Shown in pieces: positions 8,482 through 18,125 of a stretch of DNA of 64,000 nucleotides. The first letter of the stretch is position 1. Every line of letters begins with the position of its first letter. A model generated the notes under the pieces. The model saw only the letters and a program-made list of their open reading frames with translations, did not search any database and had not been told where the DNA came from. The stretch is from NCBI GenBank assembly GCA_006546595.1, contig VIAD01000003.1, forward strand, positions 183,265-247,264. Reading direction: 5' to 3'. Both the position numbers and the translations under genes were made by a program. This DNA comes from Moraxellaceae bacterium AER2_44_116. Its GTDB lineage: Bacteria; Pseudomonadota; Gammaproteobacteria; Pseudomonadales; Moraxellaceae.

Positions 8482-11400
8482 TTGAAAGACTTGCTGAATT
8501 TATTGCAAAACCAAGGGAAAGACGTAGAGTTTGACCGTATTCGTATCGGTCTTGCCTCTCCCGAAATGATTCGTTCTTGGTCTTTTGGCGAAGTAAAAAA
8601 GCCAGAAACCATTAACTACCGTACGTTTAAGCCAGAACGCGAAGGCTTGTTCTGCGCGAAAATCTTTGGTCCAATCAAAGATTATGAATGCTTGTGCGGC
8701 AAATACAAACGCATGAAGTTTCGTGGAATTATCTGCGAGAAATGTGGCGTTGAAGTGACATTGACGAAAGTTCGTCGTGATCGCATGGGGCATATTGAAT
8801 TAGCCTCACCCACAGCACACATTTGGTTCTTAAAATCATTACCGTCACGTATCGGCTTGTTGCTGGACATGACCTTACGTGATATCGAACGCGTATTGTA
8901 TTTTGAAAGCTTTGTCGTTATCGAACCGGGTATGACTCCTTTAGAAAAAGGTCAGTTGTTATCGGATGAAGATTACTACACCGCCTTAGAAGAATACGGC
9001 GACGAATTCGACGCGAAAATGGGCGCAGAAGCGATTCAAGGCTTGTTGAAAGACATCGACTTGAAATCGGAAGTAGAGCGTTTACGTGAAGAAATTCCGA
9101 ACACGACATCAGAAACTAAACTCAAGAAGTTGTCAAAACGCTTGAAGTTGGTCGAGTCATTCCTCAATTCGGGTAACAAACCTGAATGGATGGTCATGAC
9201 CGTGTTGCCTGTATTGCCACCAGACTTACGTCCGTTGGTGCCGTTAGATGGTGGTCGTTTTGCCACGTCTGACTTAAACGATTTGTACCGCCGTGTCATT
9301 AACCGTAACAACCGTTTAAAACGCCTGTTAGAGTTAAGTGCGCCAGACATTATTGTCCGTAACGAAAAGCGTATGCTGCAAGAAGCGGTTGATGCGTTGC
9401 TAGATAACGGTCGTCGTGGTCGTGCGATTACGGGCAGCAACAAACGTCCGTTGAAATCTTTGGCCGATATGATCAAAGGTAAACAAGGTCGTTTCCGTCA
9501 AAACTTGCTCGGTAAACGTGTCGACTACTCTGGTCGTTCCGTTATCGTCGTTGGTCCAACATTACGTTTGCATCAATGTGGCTTGCCGAAAAAAATGGCC
9601 TTGGAATTATTCAAACCGTTTATTTTTGCCAAGTTAGAAAGCAAAGGTTTGGCAACAACGATTAAAGCGGCCAAGAAAATGGTCGAGCGTGAAACCGCAG
9701 AAGTGTGGGATATTCTCGCTGATGTGATTCGCGAACATCCAGTTATGTTGAACCGTGCGCCAACACTTCACCGTTTGGGCTTACAAGCCTTTGAACCTGT
9801 ATTAATTGAAGGCAAAGCAATTCAATTGCATCCTTTGGTGTGTACCGCGTTTAACGCCGACTTCGACGGTGACCAAATGGCGGTGCACGTACCGTTGACG
9901 ATTGAAGCCCAGCTTGAAGCTCGTGCCTTGATGATGTCGACGAACAATATTTTGTCTCCTGCTAACGGTGAGCCAATTATTGTGCCTTCTCAAGACGTGG
10001 TCTTGGGTTTGTATTACATCTCGCGTGATGCCATTAATGCGCAAGGTGAAGGCATGATTTTTGCTGACTTCGCTGAAGTCACACGCGCATTAGCTAATAA
10101 AGCCGTTGCTATTCATGCCCGTATTAAAGTGCGTGTGCGTGAAGTTACCATTGATGATGACGGTAATCGTAACGAGCATAAGTTTTTAGCTGACACAACA
10201 CCGGGTCGTTGCATGTTGTGGAATATCGTCCCTGAAGGCTTGCCTTACAGTGTCGTTAACCAACCCATGACCAAGAAAAATATCTCTAAACTCATTAACA
10301 CCTGTTATCGCGTGTTGGGTTTGAAAGATACGGTGATTTTTGCTGACCAATTGATGTATCTGGGTTTCCGTCAAGCGACGTATTCGGGTGTATCGGTTGG
10401 TATGGAAGACATGGTGATTCCAGCGCAAAAAGAAATCATTATTAATGCGGCTGAAGAAGAAGTTCGAGAAATCGAAAACCAATTCGGTTCGGGTTTAGTG
10501 ACAGCGGGTGAACGTTACAACAAAGTGGTCGACATTTGGTCACGGACTAACGAACTCGTTGCCAAAGCGATGATGGACAACTTGTCCACCGAAAAAGTCA
10601 TCAATAAACAAGGTATTGAAGAATCACAAAAATCCTTCAACTCCATCTTTATTATGGCGGATTCCGGTGCTCGGGGTAGCGCGGCGCAGATTCGCCAATT
10701 GGCAGGTATGCGGGGCTTGATGGCTAAGCCAGACGGTTCGATTATCGAAACGCCTATTAAAGCTAACTTCCGTGAAGGTTTGACCGTTCTCCAGTACTTC
10801 ATCTCAACCCACGGTGCGCGTAAAGGTTTGGCCGATACCGCGTTAAAAACCGCAAACTCGGGTTATTTGACGCGTCGTTTGGTTGACGTGGCACAAGATT
10901 TGGTTATTACTGAGCCAGATTGTGGTACGACTGGCGGTTTGACAATGAACCCCTTGATTCAAGGCGGTGATATTGTTGAGCCATTGCGTGAGCGTGTCTT
11001 GGGTCGTGTTGTCGCTGTTGATGTGTTGCACCCTGGTACAGATGATGTCTTTGCTCCTGCGGGCACATTGTTAGACGAAAAATGGGTTGAACAGTTAGAG
11101 TTAGCTGGCGTGGACGAAATGATTGTTCGTTCAGCAATGACCTGTAAAACACGTTTCGGTGTGTGCTCGAAGTGCTATGGCCGTGATTTGGCGCGTGGTC
11201 ATCAAGTGAATATCGGTGAATCTGTCGGTGTTATGGCGGCACAATCCATCGGTGAACCAGGTACTCAGCTCACTATGCGTACGTTCCATATCGGGGGCGC
11301 GGCGAGCCGAGCTTCTGCGATTAGTAATGTGACGGTGCGTAATGATGGTACGGTGCGTTTGCACAACATCAAAATGGTTCAACATACGAACGGTAACTTA

Positions 11401-12717
11401 GTGGCTGTTTCGCGTTCTGGCGAAATCGGTGTTGCCGATAGCCGTGGTCGTGAGCGTGAACGTTATAAACTGCCTTATGGTGCAGTGATTACGGTTAAAG
11501 ATGGTCAAGTGGTGAAAGCCAACCAAATCGTCGCTAACTGGGATCCACATACCCATCCGATCATTACCGAAGTGGCTGGTCGGGTGAAATTCGTCCATAT
11601 GGATGAAGGCATCACCGTTCGTCATCAAACTGACGAGCAAACAGGCTTAACCAACATTGAAATTATTGATCCTAAAGATCGTCCAGCCGCAGGTAAAGAC
11701 TTACGTCCAGCCATTGCTTTGGTCGATAAAAACGACAATTACATTCGTTTGGAAAGCTCTGACCAACCCGTACAGTATTTCTTGCCATCGTTAGCGATTA
11801 CGGGTTTGCAAGATGGTGCGACGGTCGGTGTCGGTGATGTTATTGGTCGTATTCCACAAGAATCGTCCAAAACACGTGACATCACCGGTGGTCTGCCGCG
11901 TGTTGCTGACTTGTTCGAAGCGCGTAAGCCAAAAGAACATGCGATTCTGGCAGAGAAGAGCGGTGTGGTGACATTTGGTAAAGAAACCAAAGGTAAACAT
12001 CGTTTGATTATCACGCCAGATGACGGCGCTGAAATCTACGAAGAACTGATTCCTAAATGGCGTCAAATTAACGTCTTTGAAGGTGAGCGTGTGGCGCGTG
12101 GTGAAGTCATTTCTGACGGCCCACAAAACCCGCATGACATCTTGCGCTTAAAAGGCGACACGGCATTGGCGACTTATATCGTGAATGAAGTGCAAGACGT
12201 TTACCGCTTACAAGGCGTTAAAATCAACGATAAACACATTGAAGTGATTATTCGTCAAATGTTGCGCAAAGTAGACATCACTGAAGGTGGTGATACTGGC
12301 TTCATTAAAGGCGAACAAGGCGAATATGCGCGTGTCGTTGAAGAAAATGAGATGTTAGAGGCTCGTGGTGAAATGCCTGCACGCTTTGAACGTATCCTCA
12401 TGGGTATTACTAAAGCGTCCTTGGCAACTGACTCCTTCATTTCGGCGGCTTCGTTCCAAGAAACGACCCGTGTATTGACGGAAGCAGCGGTAACGGGAAG
12501 AGAAGACGATTTACGTGGTCTGAAAGAAAACGTTGTTGTTGGTCGTTTGATTCCTGCGGGTACAGGTTTTGCCTACCATGCCGAACGTCGTCGTCAGCGT
12601 TTAGAAGCGTTACAACCGAAACCAGTCAAAGTTGTTGAGTTGGATTCGGAAGTGAGCGCGGATGAACTGGCGAAAGAAGCAGCAGCAGAAGCCTTGTCTA
12701 AATTATTGAACTTTTAA
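8482..12717 (+). CDS. rpoC: RNA polymerase beta' subunit
   Basis: The catalytic subunit: NADFDGDQM (about 458-466) carries the Mg-binding aspartates. The N-terminal zinc site CLCGK...CEKCG (about 70-88) and the second zinc cluster (CKTRFGVCSKCYG, about 885-897) are intact. The start is TTG at 8482, giving MKDLLNLLQNQGKD, which aligns with E. coli MKDLLKFL; TGGAG precedes it by 8 bases and there is no nearby in-frame ATG. Length is 1411 (E. coli 1407). It is the last gene of the rpoBC transcript, followed by a strong terminator. Confidence 0.98.
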   Translation: MKDLLNLLQNQGKDVEFDRIRIGLASPEMIRSWSFGEVKKPETINYRTFKPEREGLFCAKIFGPIKDYECLCGKYKRMKFRGIICEKCGVEVTLTKVRRDRMGHIELASPTAHIWFLKSLPSRIGLLLDMTLRDIERVLYFESFVVIEPGMTPLEKGQLLSDEDYYTALEEYGDEFDAKMGAEAIQGLLKDIDLKSEVERLREEIPNTTSETKLKKLSKRLKLVESFLNSGNKPEWMVMTVLPVLPPDLRPLVPLDGGRFATSDLNDLYRRVINRNNRLKRLLELSAPDIIVRNEKRMLQEAVDALLDNGRRGRAITGSNKRPLKSLADMIKGKQGRFRQNLLGKRVDYSGRSVIVVGPTLRLHQCGLPKKMALELFKPFIFAKLESKGLATTIKAAKKMVERETAEVWDILADVIREHPVMLNRAPTLHRLGLQAFEPVLIEGKAIQLHPLVCTAFNADFDGDQMAVHVPLTIEAQLEARALMMSTNNILSPANGEPIIVPSQDVVLGLYYISRDAINAQGEGMIFADFAEVTRALANKAVAIHARIKVRVREVTIDDDGNRNEHKFLADTTPGRCMLWNIVPEGLPYSVVNQPMTKKNISKLINTCYRVLGLKDTVIFADQLMYLGFRQATYSGVSVGMEDMVIPAQKEIIINAAEEEVREIENQFGSGLVTAGERYNKVVDIWSRTNELVAKAMMDNLSTEKVINKQGIEESQKSFNSIFIMADSGARGSAAQIRQLAGMRGLMAKPDGSIIETPIKANFREGLTVLQYFISTHGARKGLADTALKTANSGYLTRRLVDVAQDLVITEPDCGTTGGLTMNPLIQGGDIVEPLRERVLGRVVAVDVLHPGTDDVFAPAGTLLDEKWVEQLELAGVDEMIVRSAMTCKTRFGVCSKCYGRDLARGHQVNIGESVGVMAAQSIGEPGTQLTMRTFHIGGAASRASAISNVTVRNDGTVRLHNIKMVQHTNGNLVAVSRSGEIGVADSRGRERERYKLPYGAVITVKDGQVVKANQIVANWDPHTHPIITEVAGRVKFVHMDEGITVRHQTDEQTGLTNIEIIDPKDRPAAGKDLRPAIALVDKNDNYIRLESSDQPVQYFLPSLAITGLQDGATVGVGDVIGRIPQESSKTRDITGGLPRVADLFEARKPKEHAILAEKSGVVTFGKETKGKHRLIITPDDGAEIYEELIPKWRQINVFEGERVARGEVISDGPQNPHDILRLKGDTALATYIVNEVQDVYRLQGVKINDKHIEVIIRQMLRKVDITEGGDTGFIKGEQGEYARVVEENEMLEARGEMPARFERILMGITKASLATDSFISAASFQETTRVLTEAAVTGREDDLRGLKENVVVGRLIPAGTGFAYHAERRRQRLEALQPKPVKVVELDSEVSADELAKEAAAEALSKLLNF

Positions 12718-12735
12718 TCAATAATTCTGGCGAAT

Positions 12736-12772
12736 AAAAAAGCCCTGTGTATGTAATACATGGGGCTTTTTT
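12736..12772 (+). terminator. Rho-independent terminator after rpoC
   Basis: AAAAAGCCCTGTGTAT (from 12736) pairs with ATACATGGGGCTTTTTT (to 12772) around a short TGTAA loop, with two G-T pairs, and the right arm supplies the T-run. It closes the rplKAJL-rpoBC unit. Confidence 0.9.
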
Positions 12773-12922
12773 ATGGGAATTGGCATTATCAAAACACAGT
12801 TAACTGATGTGTCAAGCATCTGCATGTTTAAGAGTCTTCGCATAAAATAGATGCTTTAGTGCGTAGCAAGGGCTCAGAAACGATTTGTCATCAAATAAAC
12901 GGAGTTCAGACCTGAGCTTTTC

Positions 12923-12951
12923 TTGACTACTATGCAAGCTATCCCTAGAAT
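12923..12951 (+). promoter_or_regulatory. Sigma-70 promoter of the str operon
   Basis: TTGACT (12923-12928), a 17-base spacer and TAGAAT (12946-12951) give a strong match. Transcription would start near 12958, about 58 bases before rpsL. A small inverted repeat CCTCAAA (12959-12965)/TTTGAGG (12978-12984) followed by TTTTG would lie at the very 5' end of this RNA. No other gene-like feature is seen in the 298 bases between rpoC and rpsL. Confidence 0.75.
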
Positions 12952-13015
12952 AATCATCCCTCAAAGGAACGTAATTTTTTGAGGTTTTGTTTTATCAACG
13001 GGAGAGAGTGCCAAT

Positions 13016-13393
13016 ATGGCAACAACTAATCAACTTATTCGTAAAGGGCGTTCAACCCTCGTCGAAAAATCCAAGGTTCCAGCCTTGCAAGCGTGTCCTC
13101 AACGCCGTGGCGTTTGTACACGTGTTTATACGACAACACCTAAAAAGCCAAACTCCGCATTGCGTAAAGTATGTCGTGTGCGTTTGACTTCTGGTTTTGA
13201 AGTGTCTTCGTACATTGGTGGTGAAGGCCATAACTTGCAAGAGCATAGTGTTGTCTTAATCCGTGGTGGTCGTGTTAAAGACTTACCAGGTGTGCGTTAT
13301 CACACCGTACGTGGTTCATTAGACTGTGCTGGCGTAAAAAATCGTAAGCAAAGCCGTTCTAAATACGGTGCAAAACGTCCGAAAACTAAATAA
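13016..13393 (+). CDS. rpsL: 30S ribosomal protein S12
   Basis: S12 lies at the decoding centre and sets translational accuracy. The 125-residue protein carries the signature TPKKPNSALRKVCRVRL (about 42-58) and the second loop GRVKDLPGVRYHTVRG (about 85-100). Both keep the lysines found in streptomycin-sensitive ribosomes. The ATG follows GGGAGAG. It begins the str operon rpsL-rpsG-fusA-tufA. Confidence 0.98.
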   Translation: MATTNQLIRKGRSTLVEKSKVPALQACPQRRGVCTRVYTTTPKKPNSALRKVCRVRLTSGFEVSSYIGGEGHNLQEHSVVLIRGGRVKDLPGVRYHTVRGSLDCAGVKNRKQSRSKYGAKRPKTK

Positions 13394-13487
13394 TTACGTA
13401 TTTAAGTAATTGCTAAGTTGTTCGAGATGTAAGTAAGGCTGGACATTGAGTTCCAGACACCCCTGAAGAAAGTTAAAGGTTATAGAT

Positions 13488-13958
13488 ATGCCAAGAAGAC
13501 GCGTCGTAGCAGCCAGAGAAATTCTGCCTGATCCAAAATTCGGAAGCCAAACCGTTGCTAAATTCATTAACCATGTGATGGATAGTGGTAAAAAATCGGT
13601 TGCTGAAGGTATCGTTTACGGTGCATTAGATCGCGTAGCCCAAAAAGGCAAGCCTGATCCAGTCCGTTTTTTTGAAGAAACACTTGAAAAAGTGCGCCCA
13701 ATGGTTGAAGTAAAAGCGCGTCGTGTTGGCGGTGCCACTTACCAAGTGCCTATGGAAGTACGTCCCTCCCGTCGTACTGCCTTAGCTATGCGCTGGTTGG
13801 TTGACTGTGCTGCTAAGCGTAGCGAAAAAACAATGGCTTTGCGTTTGGCTGGTGAGTTGTTAGATGCTTACGAAGGCAAAGGCGCGGCGATTAAGAAGCG
13901 TGAAGATGTTCATCGTATGGCAGAAGCTAACAAAGCGTTCTCCCACTACCGTTTCTAA
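13488..13958 (+). CDS. rpsG: 30S ribosomal protein S7
   Basis: S7 organises the 3' head domain of 16S rRNA and touches the E-site tRNA. In E. coli it is the autoregulator of the str operon. It opens with MPRRRVVAAREILPDPKFGS and ends AEANKAFSHYRF, 156 residues, like the short E. coli form. The 94-base rpsL-rpsG gap is where E. coli S7 binds its own mRNA. No clear GG-rich ribosome binding site is visible (AAAGTTAAAGG only), which would fit coupling to rpsL. Confidence 0.97.
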   Translation: MPRRRVVAAREILPDPKFGSQTVAKFINHVMDSGKKSVAEGIVYGALDRVAQKGKPDPVRFFEETLEKVRPMVEVKARRVGGATYQVPMEVRPSRRTALAMRWLVDCAAKRSEKTMALRLAGELLDAYEGKGAAIKKREDVHRMAEANKAFSHYRF

Positions 13959-14015
13959 TACACAGGGCTTGTTTGTGATCCAAACAAGCCTTCAAGCGAC
14001 TCTGAGGTCATTATC

Positions 14016-16145
14016 ATGGCGAGACTTACGCCGCTCGAGCACTACCGTAATATCGGTATTAGTGCGCATATTGATGCTGGTAAAACAACCACGACAGAAC
14101 GTGTGTTGTATTACACAGGTGTTAATCACAAAATTGGTGAAGTTCATGAAGGCGCAGCCACCATGGACTGGATGGAACAAGAGCAAGAGCGCGGTATTAC
14201 TATTACCTCCGCTGCGACTACTTGTTTTTGGTCGGGTATGGCAAATAATTTTGCTAAACACCGTATCAATATTATTGATACACCAGGTCACGTTGACTTC
14301 ACCATTGAAGTAGAGCGTTCGATGCGTGTGCTTGATGGCGCGTGTATGGTGTATTGTGCGGTTGGTGGTGTACAACCTCAATCCGAAACTGTATGGCGTC
14401 AAGCTAACAAATACAAAGTGCCGCGTATTGCATTTGTTAATAAAATGGATCGTACAGGTGCTAACTTCTTCCGTGCTGTTGAGCAAATGAAGACTCGTCT
14501 TGGTGCTAACCCAGTACCCATCGCGATTCCAATTGGTGAAGAAGAGCATTTCGAAGGTATCGTTGACTTGGTCAAGATGAAAGCAATCATCTGGGACGAA
14601 GCATCACAAGGTATGAAATTTGAGTATGGCGATATTCCAGCTCATTTGGTTGATACTGCCAATAACTGGCGTGAAAAAATGGTTGAAGCCGCTGCTGAAG
14701 CGTCTGAAGACCTCATGAATGAATACTTAGAAAATGGCGATTTGAGCGAAGATCAGATTAATGCTGGTTTGCGTACACGTACCATTGCTTGCGAAATTCA
14801 ACCAATGCTTTGTGGTTCAGCCTTCAAGAACAAAGGCGTTCAAGCGATGCTTGATGCCGTGATTCGTTATTTGCCAGCTCCAGGTGACGTTGAAGCCATT
14901 AAAGGTATTCTTGACGACAAAGACGAAAGTCAGGGCGAGCGTATTGCTTCTGATGATGAGCCATTTGCCGCACTTGCCTTCAAAATTATGAATGACAAGT
15001 TCGTCGGTTCATTGACCTTTATTCGGGTTTATTCTGGCGTGTTAAAAGCAGGTTCTGCGGTTTGGAATCCTGTCAAAATGAAGAAAGAGCGTATTGGCCG
15101 TATCGTGTTGATGCACGCCAACGAACGTGAAGATGTGGATGAAATCCGTGCGGGTGATATTGCTGCTGTAGCAGGTCTAAAAGATGTGACTACAGGTGAT
15201 ACTTTGTGTGATGAAGATAACGTCATTACACTTGAACGTATGGTGTTCCCAGAGCCTGTTATTTCGTTGGCTGTTGAGCCAAAAACCAAAGCTGACCAAG
15301 AAAAAATGGGCATCGCTTTGGGTCGCTTAGCGAAAGAAGATCCGTCATTCCGTGTATGGACTGATGAAGAATCGAGCCAAACGATTATTGCAGGTATGGG
15401 CGAGTTGCACTTAGAAATTCTTGTTGACCGTATGAAGCGTGAATTTGGTGTTGAAGCCAATATCGGTAAGCCGCAGGTTGCCTATCGTGAAACGATTCGT
15501 AAGTCTGTTGAGCAAGAAGGCAAATTCGTTCGTCAAACGGGTGGTCGTGGTAAGTTTGGTCACGTGTATATCCGTTTAGAGCCGTTAGATACTGAAGTTG
15601 CTAACTACGAATACGCTGTAGAAGTGGTTGGTGGTACTGTACCAAAAGAATTCTTCGGCGCAGTCGATAAGGGTATTCAAGAGCGCATGAAAAATGGCGT
15701 TCTCGCGGGTTATCCTGTTGTTGGCATTAAAGCGACATTGTTTGACGGTTCATACCATGACGTTGACTCCGACGAACTATCCTTCAAAATGGCTGGTTCA
15801 ATGGCATTCCGTCAAGGCTTCATGAAGGCAGATCCCGTATTGCTTGAGCCAATCATGAAAGTCGAAGTGGAAACACCAGAGGACTACATGGGTGACATCA
15901 TGGGCGACTTAAACCGTCGTCGTGGTGTTATTCAAGGTATGGATGACTTACCTGGCGGTACAAAACAAATTCGCGTGGAAGTACCATTATCGGAAATGTT
16001 TGGTTATGCAACTTCCATGCGCTCAATGTCGCAAGGTCGTGCTACTTACTCCATGGAGTTTGTCAAATATTCTGAGACTCCACGTAACGTTGCCGAAGCT
16101 ATCATTGCCAAATTTACTGGCAAGGGTAAAGACGACGACGAGTAA
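14016..16145 (+). CDS. fusA: Elongation factor G
   Basis: EF-G drives translocation and, with RRF, ribosome recycling. All GTPase motifs are visible: G1 AHIDAGKTT (about residues 18-26), G2 RGIT, G3 DTPGHVDF and G4 NKMD. Domains II-V follow, including GRGKFGHVYIRLEP of domain IV. The length is 709 residues (E. coli 704) and the protein ends in KGKDDDE. It lies 57 bases after rpsG. The dialect is the canonical EF-G1, not the EF-G2 paralogue. Confidence 0.98.
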   Translation: MARLTPLEHYRNIGISAHIDAGKTTTTERVLYYTGVNHKIGEVHEGAATMDWMEQEQERGITITSAATTCFWSGMANNFAKHRINIIDTPGHVDFTIEVERSMRVLDGACMVYCAVGGVQPQSETVWRQANKYKVPRIAFVNKMDRTGANFFRAVEQMKTRLGANPVPIAIPIGEEEHFEGIVDLVKMKAIIWDEASQGMKFEYGDIPAHLVDTANNWREKMVEAAAEASEDLMNEYLENGDLSEDQINAGLRTRTIACEIQPMLCGSAFKNKGVQAMLDAVIRYLPAPGDVEAIKGILDDKDESQGERIASDDEPFAALAFKIMNDKFVGSLTFIRVYSGVLKAGSAVWNPVKMKKERIGRIVLMHANEREDVDEIRAGDIAAVAGLKDVTTGDTLCDEDNVITLERMVFPEPVISLAVEPKTKADQEKMGIALGRLAKEDPSFRVWTDEESSQTIIAGMGELHLEILVDRMKREFGVEANIGKPQVAYRETIRKSVEQEGKFVRQTGGRGKFGHVYIRLEPLDTEVANYEYAVEVVGGTVPKEFFGAVDKGIQERMKNGVLAGYPVVGIKATLFDGSYHDVDSDELSFKMAGSMAFRQGFMKADPVLLEPIMKVEVETPEDYMGDIMGDLNRRRGVIQGMDDLPGGTKQIRVEVPLSEMFGYATSMRSMSQGRATYSMEFVKYSETPRNVAEAIIAKFTGKGKDDDE

Positions 16146-16253
16146 TTGTTCTACTGACTCTCCCCATCTCTTTCATACATTTGTAAAAGAAAGAGGGCTT
16201 AATAGCAGGGGAGAGTTTGAAATTTTTTGAAGATAGATTTTGAGGATTGAATC

Positions 16254-17444
16254 ATGGCTAAGGCTAAGTTTGAACGTAGCAAACCGCACGTAAACGTCGG
16301 AACAATTGGTCACGTTGACCATGGCAAAACCACATTGACAGCTGCAATCAGCTTGATTTGTGCCAAAACATACGGTGGTGATGTTAAAGCTCTGAATGAG
16401 ATTGACTCTGCACCAGAAGAAAAAGCACGTGGTATTACGATTAATACAGCGCACGTTGAGTACAACTCACCGATTCGCCATTACGCACACGTTGACTGCC
16501 CAGGCCATGCTGACTATGTTAAAAACATGATCACAGGTGCTGCTCAGATGGACGGCGCGATTTTGGTTTGTTCGGCTGCTGATGGTCCTATGCCACAAAC
16601 ACGTGAACACATCTTGTTGTCTCGCCAAGTTGGCGTGCCATTCATTGTTGTGTTCTTGAACAAATGCGACATGGTTGACGACGAAGAGTTGTTAGAATTG
16701 GTTGAGATGGAAGTGCGTGATTTGTTAAGCAAATACGATTTCCCTGGTGATGACACCCCAATCATTCGTGGTTCTGCATTACAAGCATTGAATGGCGAAA
16801 CAACTGAATTCGGTATCCCAGCGGTATTGAAATTGGTTGAGACGTTAGATGCTTACATTCCAGACCCAGTACGTGCGATTGATCGTCCGTTCTTGTTGCC
16901 AATCGAAGACGTATTCTCGATTTCTGGTCGTGGTACTGTGGTAACAGGTCGTGTTGAGCGCGGTATCATCAAAGTTGGTGAAGAAGTTGAAATCGTTGGT
17001 ATCAAAGACACGGTAAAAAGTACTTGTACTGGCGTTGAAATGTTCCGTAAATTGCTTGACGAAGGTCGTGCAGGCGAGAACTGTGGTGTGTTATTGCGTG
17101 GTATCAAGCGTGAAGACATCCAACGTGGTCAAGTATTGGCAAAGCCAGGTACTATCAAGCCGCATACAAGCTTCCAATCCGAAGTTTATGTGTTGAGCAA
17201 AGATGAAGGTGGTCGTCATACACCATTCTTCAAAGGCTACCGTCCACAGTTTTACTTCCGTACAACGGACGTAACAGGTTCTATCGAATTGCCAGAAGGC
17301 GTTGAGATGGTTATGCCTGGTGACAACGTGCAAATGACTGTTGAATTGATTCATCCTATCGCGATGGAAGAAGGCTTGCGCTTCGCTATCCGTGAAGGTG
17401 GTCGTACAGTTGGTGCAGGTGTTGTTGCTAAAATCATCAAGTAA
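16254..17444 (+). CDS. tufA: Elongation factor Tu, complete copy
   Basis: The complete EF-Tu of 396 residues starts MAKAKFERSKPHVNVGTIGH. G1 GHVDHGKT, G2 RGITI, G3 DCPGHADY and G4 NKCDMVD are all present, followed by two beta-barrel domains. It is the last gene of the str operon, in the tufA position. From 16840 it duplicates the window's first 605 bases nearly perfectly, which indicates gene conversion between the two copies. A strong terminator begins 20 bases after the stop. Confidence 0.99.
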   Translation: MAKAKFERSKPHVNVGTIGHVDHGKTTLTAAISLICAKTYGGDVKALNEIDSAPEEKARGITINTAHVEYNSPIRHYAHVDCPGHADYVKNMITGAAQMDGAILVCSAADGPMPQTREHILLSRQVGVPFIVVFLNKCDMVDDEELLELVEMEVRDLLSKYDFPGDDTPIIRGSALQALNGETTEFGIPAVLKLVETLDAYIPDPVRAIDRPFLLPIEDVFSISGRGTVVTGRVERGIIKVGEEVEIVGIKDTVKSTCTGVEMFRKLLDEGRAGENCGVLLRGIKREDIQRGQVLAKPGTIKPHTSFQSEVYVLSKDEGGRHTPFFKGYRPQFYFRTTDVTGSIELPEGVEMVMPGDNVQMTVELIHPIAMEEGLRFAIREGGRTVGAGVVAKIIK

Positions 17445-17464
17445 TATGCTTGTTTGATACGAAG

Positions 17465-17490
17465 AACCCTGCCGATTGGCGGGGTTTTTT
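17465..17490 (+). terminator. Rho-independent terminator after tufA
   Basis: AACCCTGCC (17465-17473), loop GATT and GGCGGGGTT (17478-17486) form a 9-bp stem followed by TTTT. It ends the str operon. The rest of the 312-base gap to rpsJ holds the S10 promoter and leader. Confidence 0.92.
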
Positions 17491-17595
17491 GTTATTAACA
17501 TCCAGAAAGTATCATCTTATATCGTGTGACAATAGTGAGCTAAAGTAGTTGATTTAACGTTTGGCAATAAATATCAAAAATAACGAATAATGTGC

Positions 17596-17624
17596 TTGCA
17601 AAGGTATTAGTGCTACGTTAATAT
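17596..17624 (+). promoter_or_regulatory. Sigma-70 promoter of the S10 operon
   Basis: TTGCAA (17596-17601), a 17-base spacer and TAATAT (17619-17624). Transcription would start near 17631, leaving a leader of about 125 bases before rpsJ. Confidence 0.7.
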
Positions 17625-17630
17625 TCGCCA

Positions 17631-17756
17631 CCCGCTGAGAAGTTGGGTTGTTTTTACAGTTAGGGCATCGTTCCTGACATTGTGTTTTCATGGGCTTTTC
17701 GCTATTCAAGTAATAGGCGAATATGCTTTTTTATTTTTCGGATTGGAGTTGCTGGT
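17631..17756 (+). promoter_or_regulatory. S10 leader, possible L4 attenuator
   Basis: The leader holds a hairpin GTTAGG/CCTGAC (about 17660-17679) and a second hairpin CGCTATT/AATAGGCG (17700-17719) followed by CTTTTTT (17726-17732). In E. coli, L4 acts with NusA at a similar U-rich hairpin to stop S10 operon transcription and also blocks translation. The hairpins are seen; the L4 role is by analogy. Confidence 0.45.
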
Positions 17757-18068
17757 ATGGCTAACCAGAGAATCCGCATTCGCCTGAAAGCGTTTGATCA
17801 TCGTCTGATTGATCAATCTGCACAGGAGATCGTTGAGACCGCCAAGCGCACAGGCGCACAGGTTTGTGGTCCGATTCCGATGCCCACTCGCATCGAGCGT
17901 TTCGATGTATTGACTTCGCCGCATGTGAATAAAGATGCCCGCGATCAATATGAGATTCGTACCCACAAAAGATTGGTTGATATCGTGCAGCCTACAGACA
18001 AGACTGTAGACGCGTTGATGAAGCTAGATCTTGCTGCTGGTGTTGATGTGCAGATTAGTTTGGGTTAA
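17757..18068 (+). CDS. rpsJ: 30S ribosomal protein S10
   Basis: S10 is a 30S head protein that doubles as NusE in antitermination. Start ATG at 17757 gives MANQRIRIRLKAFDHRLIDQ, 103 residues, matching the E. coli length and ending DLAAGVDVQISLG. The open frame extends 25 codons upstream, but only this ATG has a ribosome binding site (TTGGAG) and homology. First gene of the S10 operon. Confidence 0.98.
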   Translation: MANQRIRIRLKAFDHRLIDQSAQEIVETAKRTGAQVCGPIPMPTRIERFDVLTSPHVNKDARDQYEIRTHKRLVDIVQPTDKTVDALMKLDLAAGVDVQISLG

Positions 18069-18125
18069 TCGTTTTCCGTATCGCGCTGTTGATAGCAAAG
18101 CAGCGTTAAGAAGAGGTTAGAGGAA

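Noticed and set aside
13864..14313. 149-residue open frame across the rpsG-fusA junction
   Set aside because: It is out of frame with both conserved genes and composed of shadow codons.
13992..14549. 185-residue minus-strand open frame
   Set aside because: Antisense to the conserved GTPase domain of fusA.
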